A stretch of 64,000 bases of DNA from Schistocephalus solidus (GCA_017591395.1 WEDG01001459.1:372001-436000); one strand, 5' to 3'; shown: positions 28,101 through 37,540, counted from the first letter of the stretch. Program-made: numbers and translations. The notes: generated by a model from the letters alone, not told the origin.

Positions 28101-31100
28101 CCCTGTACACTCCTTAGTACTCACAGAATCAGTCTTTAAAAGTTCAGTTAGGGTGTTGTTACCTATATGTGGTTGAAGGCATTGCAATCACTATTATGAG
28201 GAAAGTGGTCCTCAACTCTCACGTGTACCTGAACTACAGACTTATTTTCCGTCTAGTAGGTGCTCAAGTCCGTTCATAAAAGGTAACTAGGACGGGCGAT
28301 CAAAGCTACACGCGACTGACGCACCGAACTTAAGTCACGTGACCGGCGTGGAAAGTCGGTACGAGTAAAATTTGGTCTAAGAAATCGCCTTTTCTGCTTC
28401 TTCTTCTTCTTCTTCTTCTTCTTCTTCTTCTTTGGGGTATAATAAACATGTCCGATGATAGCAAAATGCAAACATGTGCGATACTGAACACACGGGACTT
28501 CACAATTACAATACAATGCACTTATTAATAGGCTCATTTTGCTTGCCGTAAGAGCCTCGCTGTAAGGCGAACGTTTATTGCAGCTTTCAGAGGGGATATA
28601 TAAAAGAGAGATTTTCACAAACAATGTTACCCAAGAGTTCTTTTGCAAATAATTCTGCCGTTTGCGCGAGTTCAGAGAAGACTGTCCAACTGTTCGTCCC
28701 CGGGGGAATGTGGTGGTTCTCAATCCAGTTGCCGCATGCGTAGCTGTAAAAGTCGCTGCAGGGATCTACGCTGAAGTTCATACCACTTAGTATCTTCTGA
28801 GATGTTGCTACGCACTCCACCGTCTGACAAACTTCCACTTAAATAGAAAATACGACGATGAATTTAGAAAAATTATTCTCATTTAACAGAACAGTAGGAT
28901 CAATTTGGGAGATGTGACTTAATTAACCCTAGTTAATTTATGAGTGGCAACTGCAGTTCTTGAGACATATTGCTTACTCAATGGAGGTTGTTAGCAGATT
29001 TGAATAATTCATTTGACCCAGTTTTGGCAAACTTGGCGGTCTCGGTGGAATTCAAATCCACGAAAGCGAGGCAAAGGCTTTAGAACTGCCAAAACTCTAG
29101 CTTCGCCGGTCTTTTGAATGAGACTCTGTTTCAATCCATGTTATGAGGTTGTCGAGAGAATAAGCTATTTGAATGCATTGCTTTGGTATAAAAGAATAAT
29201 TTTTTGAATTAAGGGATTAGAATGGCGATTTTTAGTACGAAATAAAATTGCCCCAGCACCATGGTCCATATTACCTAACCTATTTTCACCCATATTGGGT
29301 CAGTTTATAAGTCCCTCTGTGAAGGTTTAATAAAGAAATTTATACGCACGCTTCGAGCAAAGCGTAATTTATCCTTCTGCAGACTCCCTATTGCCTGTCT
29401 CCAGCACTAGGCAATAGCATGCACTTTCATGAATTACGCCATAAGGTCTCGTTCGATTTTTCCTTTGTGTACTTCATCGATCAACCTCAACTTCCATATG
29501 GTGATCCAAAATTGTAATTTTATGACTTCTTGCGTATTTACTTTTCTAAAATTCGAACTATTCAGGGGTCTTTTAAATTAATTCAATGACCATAATTTTG
29601 CATTCTCCTCATTGAAGTCGTGAATAAAACTTCAGCTACCTTCTTGCGTCAGAGAAGCTTATAAATATTGATTTTTATTTGAAGATAAGTGCGCAGAAAG
29701 GACAGAATGCTGAAAACTTTTTGTTCCATGAATGCCGGTTGCCAACACTTGACGCTGGACATTTTTTAGGACTGCAGCTTGACAGTTTAATGTCATGGAC
29801 CCCCAAAATAAACAGAAACCTGGCATGACTTATTTCAATGAATATATTTTTACTAATATACTAAGGTACGCGTCATTCCATGTACAGTATAAAGAAGGCA
29901 TCCCGAATCAAGCTGAATTAAAGCTTCTTAATTTAAGCAATGAGAGCTGTGAATGTTAATTTTCTTTATAAGCCCCTTTCTGAAAGATAAAAACGATGCA
30001 GTGAGTGGCTTTTTATTAATTCATCATGAACTTGTGCCCACAACACACGTTGAAGGGATGTTTTCCACAGGTAAGCAAGGTGAGTTTTACAAAGACTGTA
30101 TAACTCCCCGGCGGATGACAGATTAATACAAATTCTGCTGGATGATTTTTTTATGTTGAAAACTTTAATTTCGGATCAAGAGGTTTTCCGGATCTTTATT
30201 ACAACTAAGCTGATGCAATAAAGTGGGTAACGACTTAGAGCAAGATGCACCATGACGAATATCTACAAAAAGTTCACAGGCGTCAACACTAACAACAATG
30301 AGCCATAGTAATAACAGTGAGTCCAAAAACTCCTTTTGGGCAAGTGGTCCCAGCTGGCGAAAATGCCTCTCTCTCAACCTCGTGAATGTGTAACCATCCG
30401 ATAGATAATTCGATGTCTTGGGACCTTAGTGAACACAGGTTACAGACCTCAACGATCGTAAACTGACAGGTAAGAGGCAAAACCAGCTGTCTAAAATGGC
30501 AAGCCTACCCTAGATAGTGGGTATAACTTCGTCTGAGACAGAACGCGCATCGAATGTGTCTGCCCTTCGAAAAAAGGTTCCGATTTTATTGGAGCCATGC
30601 ACTCAGGCGAGTCATTCATCAAGTTGCATCTTGAAATAGATGTCATTTACAAACTCTCAGGGAATAATGAACAAAATTTGAACCAGAATGACGCACACAG
30701 TGTTCGCTTACGGGCACGAACTCCGGACCTGTTGCTATTTTAACCCTCTCTGAAAATGTAACCCTCTGTTTAGCAAATTTATCCAACGTCTGACGACGAC
30801 TTCCTGAGAAATCCGCTAAGAAAGTTCCTCAAAAAGTTTTCAACCTTTTCCCAGCGAATGCAATTGAATTTACATTATATCTCAGAAAATGTTTGTCTTC
30901 TTATGCACAGTGTATTATAAATATAATGGTTTTGATAATGAGATCGTTTTTGGTAATTACTTATTCAGTGATCGGTAATGCATGCTGCTTGTGTGTAAAT
31001 AGAAATTTTCTTGCTTGAATTCGTTGATGAACGCTCACCGATCGCTAACGGAACTCTTTCGTTCCACTCCCCCGCCCTTGTCGTTGTCGGCAATATTCAT

Positions 31101-33701
31101 CTACCCAGTTTCTTGAATCTCAGATTCCCTTCGTTATCGAAACTGGGGTGATCATTTGACATTTGCCTGTTTGCACTGAGCTAGACAGAATACAGAGAAG
31201 AGCTTGCAATACAAAAAGCAAATTCGTTCAGCCAAATTCCTTTTCGTATGCACTAATTCGATCATTTTAAATTCAAATATAAGACATGAAAACAATTTGC
31301 TCCTTCAATTGTCTGGAGCTCAGAATTATTCCGAAGACTGCCTTTCCGGAGGTTTCAAAGGACGTATACACTCGGCTTCATTAAATCTGTTGAAAGCAAT
31401 TTTCCTGTGGGCAGATGTCTTCTGCAATTAGAGTCGGAGGCTACTTTTGAGTTTTTAAATACCTTATGCTCGAAAATATCGTAGCATTTTAGGTGCCAGA
31501 GATTAAACTGATAATATCCTTGGACTAAATTAGGTTGCACTATTTTTTTAATCGTGCAAATAGTTGTAAATATGGGTTAATTGCCGGATTACTATTCACT
31601 TCCTCACTGATAAGGTTCACCATATACGTACAAAATGATTTCTGGCGTGCATCTAAGGTAATGGTTGAGGCTACATTGAGTTGGACCTTAGGTTAAGCAA
31701 ATACAGAAGTAGAGACATTTGACGACATCGAAAGCAGCATTCGGGTAGCACAGGTGGCGCAAAACCTATCTAGAATGCAAGAGGTCAATGTTTCGATTCC
31801 TCCGTTGGCAAAGTTTACTGACTTTTGAATGAGTATTTCCAGTGCCTTACTTGACTCCCGAAATACTCAGAAAAGAGAATGCTTGCTTGCATTCACTCGG
31901 TCTTTTTCACTTCTTGGTATGGTTTTTGCTGTTGCAATCCTGAGATCCTACGGTGTAAAGTCTTAAAGATGTTTAACTAAACTCTCAACGCAAAATAAGT
32001 TATACTAGCGGATAATAAGCAAAGCAGCTTATAGAAAAACATAAATTTTAACAGCATAATTGTTAATAATTAGTCTTAACGGATTGCAGTCATAGACAAG
32101 CTTTTTTCAAACACTTTTTCGTTTAAGGTAGCTTGGTATCCGACGCCTACAGGCTTATTTGACAAAATCGCAAATATTCAGTAAGGAGTTCGGAGAAAAC
32201 CTGGAACCATACCTGTAAATTATTCACCATTTTCAGGTGTTTCCAGATTATTCTGGTAAATGCGCGGGTAGCATACATGCCACATTTTGCATTTTAATCA
32301 GTTTGCGCAGTTGCCCTTTGGGCTGCTTAAAAGCAAACATCAATCTTGAGGGTGGCGTTACATTACTGGTCACACTTACCAATTTAACTTGGACTAAAAC
32401 TAGTCAAGAAAACCATGACATCAAATGCAGTAAAGGACAGCAGGGATTACATTTATTGTAATGCTTTTCAAGAAGCTAGTGTGAATTTGGGATGGAATAC
32501 GAGTTTTCTTAACGGCCTCCCAGCTCGATTATGAGGCTCTCGGTAGATAATGTGTAAATGACCAATATTAGAAGGCACACACATGACAGCTTACAAAGAC
32601 CTGTCCCGGCTTCTTCGTTATACCCTGTACGCCATTTTAGTTCCAACCCCTAGTCTGGAAGATCTGAGATGTAAATCCCTACGAATTTGGTCCCTGTGCT
32701 TCTCGCCGCATTGGTTGAGCTCTGGTTTCTCCGATTTGCACTATTCCTACCCATCTTCGAATGTGACTCGCTGATCCGGGGAGAAGGATGATGCATCTAC
32801 CGCCAAATTGCTACAACGTTTACCTGCACGTTCCTTCTTCATCGAGTTCAAATATCAGGTATCCACACTCCGCATTTGGCTTATTGGTAATGGCAGTGCA
32901 CCATACGTCCTACGTATTCGACCCTGTTTCAGCTGCCTTTTCCGAGAAGATCTGATGACTACTGGTTGATAAAAAGTATCACAAATACTTGGATATCTGT
33001 ACTGGTTGATATACCCAATTGAAAAAAAGGCAAAAAGTCATCCTGAGAAAGCTCCAGCCATTTGAGGTAGTTTCATTAATTTAGCAAGCATCCAACAGGG
33101 AACACTGGGGAACACGTTGATGAGCCGAACTCTCGCAACAAAATTATACAGCGGTGGAATATCGGCAAAGCACACGTCTGGGCTTTTAGGTAATATCTGT
33201 GCCGTGGGTATGGTTAACCGTGCAATCACCGAATTGCTATATGATGAATGACAGAGCAAATTATTTATTCAAAGATCTTAACTCTCCACATGCGTTGATT
33301 TTGCCATCAAACCCTTTTGTAACATGCTCTGAACGAGTGCTTCCATCCTCTGATAGGGCCATTTGTAGCCCGCTATTCGGAGAACCTGATGTCCTCGCGA
33401 CATGGCAATAAGCCTAAGTTAAATAAAATTATCGTAAGAGATTATTTTTAGAAATTTACCTCCTTTATTGGCAACGTGCTTGTTTATTCGCTAGTATGGC
33501 TGTGTGGTATGGGCGTGTAGGATATGGGATACCTATTACCCTGCCCTACAATACCATGATTTAGCGGCGAATGCCTTTTAAATGCCTATTAATTTCCAAA
33601 TCTCTTTTTGCTGAGCGGGTTCACGTCTAATTGGGTCGATGTAAAATAACTATAATCGGTCTTCTTGACACACTCTCGGAGGCTATTTAGCAGCTGACTG
33701 C

Positions 33702-33786
<85 letters not shown>

Positions 33787-34089
33787 ATGTGGAACCGACA
33801 AAGATAAAGGAGACCGGAATGGCCATTTCTGGTTTATAAGCCGTCATAAGCCAGTCATACCCAATCCAAAGTGTGGAACACCTGGGATTCGAACCCACGA
33901 CCTTTGGTAATTGAGTCGAACGCTCTACCGTTGAGCCACGGGCTCATTGCTTTGTCGGTTGCGATCGGAAATATGATGATAGTGTGCGGCTCACCGATCT
34001 GCTTCAGGAACATTTTATGTTCCGTTGTGCCCTGGAACTCAGACTAGAGCACTCACAGGCAGTCGCATAGCGACGTGTAGCATATGTTG

Positions 34090-34134
<45 letters not shown>

Positions 34135-37100
34135 GTTAACATGTACTAATGTTAGATTTTTAAAAATGTTGACCAGGACCTTACCTGCTTAGGTAAATTC
34201 TCGGGGACCAACATGAATAAGTATATAGACTATAAAGCGAGAAAAATATAATTTTCAAAAGGCATAATCTATGAGGTGCTACTGCATAGCATTCACTACC
34301 GCAGTAACATGAACCTCATAATTATTATAATCACTTCTAAAAATTAGCTTGTTCCCTTTGACCACTCTGCTTTGATGTTCAGTTTAGAGCAGATATAGGC
34401 AAACGCGAAAAAAACATATCGGCAGATTTTTCAGACAGCTCTTTCGGACTTATTCAGGTTCACTTAAGCCGCGTATACATCTGGCCAAACACTTTGCTAT
34501 ATGTATTTCAAGGCTGTGCACAATTTACTTCGCCTACAAAAGTATTCTTACAAGTCACGGAAAGGTAGCCCATCACGGCAGGAATGCTCCAAGCAAAAAT
34601 AAAGGACTGAAGCGAGAGGGTGTAGGCCTGACTTATTAACGTGCGCACAACACCCTGTGTTTTAACTGAAACTGGGAAGAATTAAGGACTTGTCAGAATT
34701 TAAGTCCCCTTCTTCCCAGTAGACGTGTCATGCGACCGTGGGTGTGACTTTTAAGCGCAAAATTGAGCAAATTAGGGGCTAAAAATGATTCCGTCTTTGT
34801 TAGAGAATTGAAAAGGGCACGCCAAACGTGCACCCCCAATTTGGCGAGGCAAACTACAATGATTTCTTGAGAGTGTTATAGCAATGTTAGCAGATCATAT
34901 GGCAAGGAAAAATGCCACCCTGAAGGTCTTCATCTTAATTGTGATTTGCACGCGAAAACCTTGGCACCGGAAATACTCCAAATTACATTTTGTTGAGATC
35001 TCTTATACGCTCCGTCAGGCAACGCATTTAATTAGCTATATCAGCACATGCGTGATTTTTTAAATGTGGATGGGGTTGGAAGTAAGCCAAATGGCAGACG
35101 TGTTGAATAATTGCACAAAACTCTCTCGGTTTTTTCATCACAAATTTTCTTCAGAAAATGCGCTTCAGCGGTGCTGAATATTTTTTTGACCATGGAAGTA
35201 TGAATGAAGACATCAAATGACTAGAGCAGATACAAGACAGTTGCATATGCTATTTGCTAAAGTAATTTTGCGGATGATCACGGCAGAAGCAAGGAAGTGA
35301 ACTATAATTTATACGGCTATAAGCGAAGTTGCAATGGTTAGAGTTTGGTCTTGGCGCCGACGTACTAAGCCAACTGACCAGCGTTAAGATGGCAGACTAA
35401 GACCTATTTCATAGGCGAAAATATCACTGGGCTACGACTTTTCATAAGTAAGCTACGAAAACGATGTGAGTAACCAGTCAGTCAGATGGGGCAAACATGT
35501 TTTCTTTGATAGGAGATTGAGAAATGAGGCATTTTTCAAGGCCTTAATTGACCTATCGTTAACAAATATGCAGATGTTCACATATAAGCTGTTGGTGGAG
35601 ATTTGCATTCAGTAAAACAATAAAAACAACTTGTTGTTATGCCTACATGCTTAAACATTCGGAAGTTAATTCTGTTCTATTGAATAATTAAAATGACAAA
35701 TTGCTCAAACTTTTCTTAAGCCTAACACAGTTGACATTACAGAGATGACATTATGTTTTTTATTATAGAAGTCTGTCTATGTGTCAAAGAGACTTAAGTT
35801 TAAATTGAACTCCAAACGTTTTAGTTTATTAATTTTTTTCTGAAACCAATAAAGTTGCATCAAAATTTTCGTTTACCTTAAATGAGCTTTAATGAAAGAT
35901 TCGTTACGATTTGTAAACAGGACTGCGTGAATAACATTTTTCGAAATACAGTCTGCGGGACTCGTTGTTGAGGTACTGACTTTCCTGCATCTAACTTTAT
36001 CATACAAAAACTCCTTAAAAATTAGCTGCACATACTCAAATAATTAAATAAGTTTAAAATGCTGTGCGAAGAAAGACTGTTAATTTATTTGTCACCTTTT
36101 CGGTCAAAGCACAATATGGTGGCTACTTACAGTCCATTTTTATAGCCTCCAAAATTGGTCTACAGGATTAAAATCGCTGTTTTGAGGGTGAAACGTGAAA
36201 CAATAGGTTACATCCTTTCGACAGGAATTCATACGACATTGAGGTCTCTGTTCACATGTAGGAATTCTTTCGTGATTCACTATAATACTGACAAAGATAT
36301 TGCATCTTAACGGAAATACAGTATTAAATTCATTTGTTATTCCTGAAATGGTTTTCCTAGAAAGGCGGATTAGCCACGTCTCAAATGACTAAGGTTTCTT
36401 CATAACGCCAGTTGCGCAGGATAATTGAGAGGTAAAAGAACGACGGAACAGCTTTACTAACAAAAAACGATGTTCCACCGACTTAAATCTTGAGATATTT
36501 ATAAAACTTATAACAAAATTTCGATGTTTCATAAATGACAGTTCGTTACATACCAAAATTTAATGATCAAGCCCGTCTAAAAGTTATGCAGTTAGATCCT
36601 AGATTCGAACACACTGGAAATATCATCAGAGCACAAATCGTCAAACATGATAGTGTTAATTTTTCGATTTTTTAACATTTTAAAACATTTTTACTCTTTT
36701 CCCCCGTGGTAAATTTTGGCCCGAAAAAAACATTTACTTGTCATAAAAATCACACATAAACTTACAGAAGTTAACGTGGTAAACAGTATTCAGTAATTTC
36801 TGAACATATTTTAGCTTGGTAATTTTTTATAAAAAAACGCAAAACCCACACAGATGACACATAATGGAATCACACTAAACCATCAATTTGAAACTGTTGG
36901 TTTAAAAGCAAATAAAAAAGTTTTAGAAAATTCAATTAGCAATAGTGTCAATGGTGAACTCACTTGCTGATGGCCTGCTCAAGGCCAAAGAGAGTAAAAG
37001 TATCAGAAGGGCGATGAGGAAGCCCATAATAACCAGGAGGACACCTTCACAACCTTTTGGTCTCCAAAGCCTCCGCGGCCTACGGACCCGAATGCCAGTT

Positions 37101-37534
37101 GCCTCACCCATGTCGCTGTCTACTGTGTTAAAAAGAACTGAGTCGTGTTCTCTTGAAAGCAGTGGCTTCGGTTCGCCCGCTGCACCATCTGTAAAAGCGT
37201 GCTGCCGCCTTTGTTCGGTCGGCGTCTTCTCCCCCTTCGCGCTTATCTCAGCCACACCCATTGCAACCTTGCCAACGTCCCCAGGGTCATCGGGCGCTGA
37301 CGTCACCTGATTGGTCCGGGAGGAGTGATTGTGCATTGAGACGGTTGCAGTTGTGGGTGTGACTGAATATAAACTGTCGGACTGGTTTGCCGGTTCAACA
37401 AGAGACTGTTTTTCATCAGAATCGGTAGTTCCGCCCTTCATCCCGACATCCCGCAAATAAATTGGATTTCCAGGGTCGGACAAATGCTGAGACGACTTCG
37501 GTTGATCATTACTGGAATCAAGGGCAGTGTACAT
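3695..37534 (-). CDS. M13 zinc metallopeptidase (neprilysin/ECE-like), 13 coding exons, 3' end missing
   Basis: This gene encodes a type II membrane endopeptidase of family M13, whose members cut small extracellular peptides at the cell surface. Coding exons on the minus strand are 37534-36964, 28837-28631, 20173-19857, 17889-17821, 15349-15236, 13472-13389, 13008-12860, 11839-11736, 10782-10664, 10259-10161, 10120-10040, 6330-6230 and 3873-3695. All introns are GT-AG and all phases agree, giving 2194 nt or 731 codons plus one base. In order the protein shows a long hydrophilic tail (1-163), a membrane helix (about 164-187), the Cys-rich signature with [10 protein letters not shown], the AQVYYASC region, a helical ectodomain, NAFY at 681-684 and the zinc site HEIVH at 722-726. 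The third zinc ligand (ENxxD type) and the C-terminal Cys-x-x-Trp are not in the window. With about 165 residues still expected, the whole protein would be near 890 residues, longer than typical M13 members because of the cytosolic tail. The substrate is unknown. Confidence 0.95.
3874..6229 (-). other. M13 intron 12 (2.36 kb)
   Basis: GT-AG intron between exons 12 and 13. It contains one recognisable insertion, the telomere-core inverted-repeat element at 4529-4874. I see no other structure. Confidence 0.8.
4529..4874. mobile_element. Short inverted-repeat element with telomere-like core, copy 1
   Basis: The left end reads GGTAAGGATGTCTTGTATGG and the right end, on the other strand, GGTAAGGATGACTTGTATGG: 19 of 20 bases match. 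The similarity continues more loosely inward. The middle (about 4640-4795) is a degenerate array of CCCTAA-type units. The flanking octamers GAACGTTT and AAACTTTT match at six of eight places and could be an old target duplication. No coding capacity is seen, so this looks like a non-autonomous DNA transposon. Confidence 0.75.
6230..6330 (-). CDS. M13 peptidase exon 12
   Basis: Codons 639-671 plus two bases, between ATTGTAG and GTAAGA. It encodes [14 protein letters not shown], matching the family stretch (Y/F)-(F/L)-x-N-x-x-x-x-x-x-x-(S/A). The joined codon at the next junction gives Thr, then Trp-Glu-Met. Confidence 0.87.
9095..9333 (-). mobile_element. tRNA-derived SINE, copy S1
   Basis: On the minus strand the copy shows an A-box-like TAGCGCAGTGGCTAGAGC and a B-box-like AGTTCGAGCC about 45 bases apart, so the head derives from a tRNA. 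A conserved body follows with GATGAAGGCTAATTAGCC, then GAAATGG and TTTGTCGTTCATG. A segment with CCGATCGGTGAGC precedes the tRNA-like part. It lacks the acceptor stem of a real tRNA. Confidence 0.75.
9340..9675 (+). mobile_element. tRNA-derived SINE, copy S2 (more than one unit)
   Basis: This copy is the longest. It runs from a head segment (CATCTACCATTGTTAATATT) through a decayed tRNA-like part, a hammerhead-like body (9482-9552), a tail with GCGGCTGCTGCCGGG and CCGATCGGTTAGTGCCC, and then the start of the head again (CTCTACCATTG). It is head-to-head with S1. Confidence 0.75.
9482..9552 (+). ncRNA. Hammerhead-like core in SINE S2
   Basis: CTGATGA is followed by a hairpin (GGCT-AATA-AGCC) and GAAA, the order of the hammerhead core. 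The flanks TGACTGA and TCAGTCA are complementary and could make stem I. The fit is not canonical: a C-A mismatch closes stem II, stem III is unclear, and the expected cleavage C would lie inside the flanking helix. It is best read as a relic or a related fold. Confidence 0.35.
9728..9770. repeat. AT-rich palindromic tract
   Basis: Interrupted TATA/ATAT runs next to the SINE pair; probably a decayed (TA)n tract. Confidence 0.7.
10040..10120 (-). CDS. M13 peptidase exon 11
   Basis: Codons 612-638, phase 0, between TTGCAG and GTAAAT. It encodes [10 protein letters not shown], the IGYPD block that follows WMD in M13 enzymes. Only 40 bases of intron separate it from exon 10. Confidence 0.92.
10121..10160 (-). 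other. M13 intron 10, only 40 bp
   Basis: A complete intron of 40 bases, starting GTAAATCACC and ending CTGTTGCAG. It lies in the same gene as two introns over 8 kb long. Confidence 0.92.
10161..10259 (-). CDS. M13 peptidase exon 10
   Basis: Codons 579-611, phase 0, between TTTTTAG and GTAAAT. It encodes [10 protein letters not shown] and [15 protein letters not shown], the very conserved W-M-D-x-x-(T/A)-(K/R)-x-x-A block. Confidence 0.93.
10260..10663 (-). other. M13 intron 9 (404 bp)
   Basis: GT-AG intron with no recognisable internal feature. Confidence 0.85.
10664..10782 (-). CDS. M13 peptidase exon 9
   Basis: Codons 539-578, between TTTGTAG and GTATCC. It encodes [16 protein letters not shown] and ARKFVAEHF, the family W-x-x-C-x-x-x-x-x-x-x-x-x-G block. 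An in-frame alternative donor (GTAAAG) six bases earlier would drop two residues; the longer form matches neprilysin spacing exactly. Confidence 0.9.
10783..11735 (-). other. M13 intron 8 (953 bp)
   Basis: GT-AG intron. It holds a local duplication at 11212-11336; nothing else is seen. Confidence 0.85.
11212..11336. repeat. Imperfect tandem duplication, period about 60 bp
   Basis: Two units share GAATTTTGGAGCCAAAAT, then GTTATAAA, GGATATTAATT and GGGTCTGCTTTT. They differ by substitutions and by a small insertion in the second unit. Confidence 0.85.
11736..11839 (-). CDS. M13 peptidase exon 8
   Basis: A 104-nt exon, codons 504-538 plus one base, between TTGTCAG and GTGAGA. It encodes [14 protein letters not shown] and [13 protein letters not shown], the conserved Trp-Arg and R-x-x-F-x-x-x-x-x-G positions of M13. 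Confidence 0.88.
11840..12859 (-). other. M13 intron 7 (1.02 kb)
   Basis: GT-AG intron, AT-rich, with no recognisable feature. Confidence 0.8.
12860..13008 (-). CDS. M13 peptidase exon 7
   Basis: Codons 455-503 plus two bases, between CTTTTAG and GTGAGT. It encodes [11 protein letters not shown] followed by [14 protein letters not shown], matching the family segment W-x-x-(F/L)-x-N and the V-x-(V/I)-x-x-x-x-(Y/F) strand and helix. Confidence 0.88.
13009..13388 (-). other. M13 intron 6 (380 bp)
   Basis: GT-AG intron with no recognisable feature. Confidence 0.85.
13389..13472 (-). CDS. M13 peptidase exon 6
   Basis: An 84-nt exon, codons 427-454, phase 0, between TACTAG and GTAAGT. It encodes [18 protein letters not shown], matching the family region with Y-x-x-(M/L)-x-L-x-x-L. 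Confidence 0.87.
13473..15235 (-). other. M13 intron 5 (1.76 kb)
   Basis: GT-AG intron, AT-rich, with no recognisable feature. Confidence 0.8.
15236..15349 (-). CDS. M13 peptidase exon 5
   Basis: Codons 389-426, phase 0 on both sides, between TTTTAG and GTATG. It encodes YFKDFMRNY and ELETQIAK, matching the family helix that in neprilysin ends in LEKEIAN. Confidence 0.9.
15350..17820 (-). other. M13 intron 4 (2.47 kb)
   Basis: GT-AG intron, AT-rich. Short open frames exist on both strands but none resembles a protein. Confidence 0.8.
17821..17889 (-). CDS. M13 peptidase exon 4
   Basis: A 69-nt exon, codons 366-388, phase 0 on both sides, flanked by ATTAG and GTAAGT. It encodes SMQPEYYLE, matching the family segment that in neprilysin reads around GLPSRDYYE. 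Confidence 0.88.
17890..19856 (-). other. M13 intron 3 (1.97 kb)
   Basis: GT-AG intron. It contains the perfect 60-bp-period duplication at 18777-18895; otherwise AT-rich and featureless. Confidence 0.8.
18777..18895. repeat. Perfect tandem duplication, period 60 bp
   Basis: The block starting TGCAAGCTGATAATCC and ending CACAGAAGGCA occurs twice without a mismatch (18777-18835 and 18837-18895). Lack of divergence means it is recent or an assembly artefact. Confidence 0.95.
19857..20173 (-). CDS. M13 peptidase exon 3
   Basis: Codons 260-365. The acceptor is ATTTAG at 20175-20174. I chose it over a stronger-looking TTTCAG at 20261-20260 because only this site restores the frame with exon 2 and gives the family spacing before AQVYYASC. 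It encodes the segment that follows the conserved YxxC and ends at [11 protein letters not shown]. Donor is GTAAGT, phase 0. Confidence 0.9.
24045..24350 (+). repeat. Dispersed repeat family R1, copy a
   Basis: Shares GACGGTGACTTGCG, TAGTTTAAAGTGATA, CGCACTCTCTCCT and a CACC-AGGGTCCGG-like block with 26545-26690 and, more loosely, 59420-59540, in the same order and orientation. No coding sense is seen. Confidence 0.65.
24935..25137 (+). mobile_element. tRNA-derived SINE, copy S4
   Basis: An A-box-like TCTCAATAGTAAAGCG and a B-box-like GGTTGAATTCC (CG decayed to TG) precede a hammerhead-like body: CTGACGA, hairpin GGCT-AATA-AGCC, then TAAA where GAAA is expected. A (TA)n tract begins right at its 3' end. 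Confidence 0.65.
25138..25185. repeat. (TA)n microsatellite
   Basis: About 24 uninterrupted TA units directly after SINE copy S4. Confidence 0.97.
26545..26690 (+). repeat. Dispersed repeat family R1, copy b
   Basis: Shares GACGGTGACC, TTAGTTTATAGTGATA, AACGCACTCTCTCCTTCC and GGGTCCGG in order with copy a. Similarity may continue weakly to about 26830. Confidence 0.65.
28397..28432. repeat. (CTT)n microsatellite
   Basis: Twelve CTT units inside intron 2, about 200 bp beyond the exon 2 donor. Its translation gives an Arg/Lys run that should not be taken as a gene. Confidence 0.95.
28631..28837 (-). CDS. M13 peptidase exon 2: N-terminal Cys signature
   Basis: Codons 191-259. The acceptor is TTTAAG at 28839-28838 and the split codon at the junction reads Met. 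It encodes the M13 N-terminal signature with four cysteines (VCQTVEC, then [14 protein letters not shown], then IPPGTNSW). The donor is GTAACA, a weak one, leaving phase 1. The family position normally reads Met-Asp before the PC motif; here it is Met-Asn. Confidence 0.93.
31022..31066 (-). mobile_element. SINE tail fragment, copy S6
   Basis: On the minus strand it reads GAGTGGAACGAAAGAGTTCC then GATCGGTGAGCG, matching the tail segment of copies S1, S2 and S5. The tRNA-like and hammerhead-like parts are absent. Confidence 0.55.
33702..33782. repeat. (TA)n microsatellite, left of SINE S3
   Basis: About 40 TA units with a single C at 33715. It touches the 3' end of the minus-strand SINE S3. 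Confidence 0.97.
33783..34092 (-). mobile_element. tRNA-derived SINE, copy S3 (best preserved tRNA-like part)
   Basis: On the minus strand the order is tail segment (GAGTTCCAGGGCACAACGG, GATCGGTGAGCC), head segment with ACCGACAAAG, then a tRNA-like region with A box TGGCTCAACGGTAGAGC and a perfect B box GGTTCGAATCC, then the body with GGCTTATGACGGCTTATAAACC and GAAATGG. The D-arm and T-arm can fold but the acceptor stem cannot, so it is not a functional tRNA. (TA)n tracts lie on both sides. Confidence 0.8.
34093..34131. repeat. (TA)n microsatellite, right of SINE S3
   Basis: About 19 TA units directly upstream of the minus-strand SINE S3. Confidence 0.95.
36964..37534 (-). CDS. M13 peptidase exon 1: cytosolic tail and membrane anchor
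   Basis: Codons 1-190 begin at an ATG at 37534. The first 163 residues are hydrophilic and rich in Ser, Thr, Pro and Asp. A basic stretch ([12 protein letters not shown], 149-160) sits just before one hydrophobic helix (about 164-187), the usual type II topology. The exon ends in phase 1 at a GTGAGT donor. A CTACAG acceptor-like sequence abuts the ATG, so the ATG could open a spliced exon. The tail is much longer than the roughly 30 residues of vertebrate neprilysin. Confidence 0.9.
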
Positions 37535-37540
37535 CTGTAG
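37520..37540 (-). promoter_or_regulatory. Possible 3' splice acceptor at the M13 start codon
   Basis: On the minus strand CTTAATCTACAG runs straight into the ATG at 37534. This could be the acceptor of an upstream 5' UTR exon or a spliced-leader trans-splice site, a mechanism known in flatworms. It could also be chance. Confidence 0.3.

Larger units (their letters stand above)
20174..28630 (-). other. M13 intron 2 (8.46 kb)
   Basis: GT-AG intron. It contains two copies of a GC-richer repeat family (24045-24350 and 26545-26830), SINE copy S4 (24935-25137), a (TA)n tract and a (CTT)n tract. The segment 22580-23250 is also GC-richer and may be an old element I cannot classify. Confidence 0.75.
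28838..36963 (-). other. M13 intron 1 (8.13 kb)
   Basis: GT-AG intron. It contains a SINE fragment (31022-31066), a (TA)n tract, SINE copy S3 and a second (TA)n tract (33702-34131). About 34200-36950 is AT-rich with nothing recognisable. Confidence 0.75.

Noticed and set aside
28274..28590. Minus-strand frames with Lys or Arg runs
   Set aside because: They translate the (CTT)n microsatellite in intron 2; the only real coding part nearby is exon 2.
33589..33898. Two minus-strand frames with long Ile-Tyr runs
   Set aside because: They are translations of the (TA)n microsatellite and the neighbouring SINE.
33860..33945. A functional tRNA gene on the minus strand
   Set aside because: A and B boxes and two arms are present, but the acceptor and anticodon stems do not fold properly and the unit sits in a dispersed SINE.
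36945..37310. 121-codon plus-strand frame
   Set aside because: Antisense shadow of M13 exon 1, with no protein-like features.
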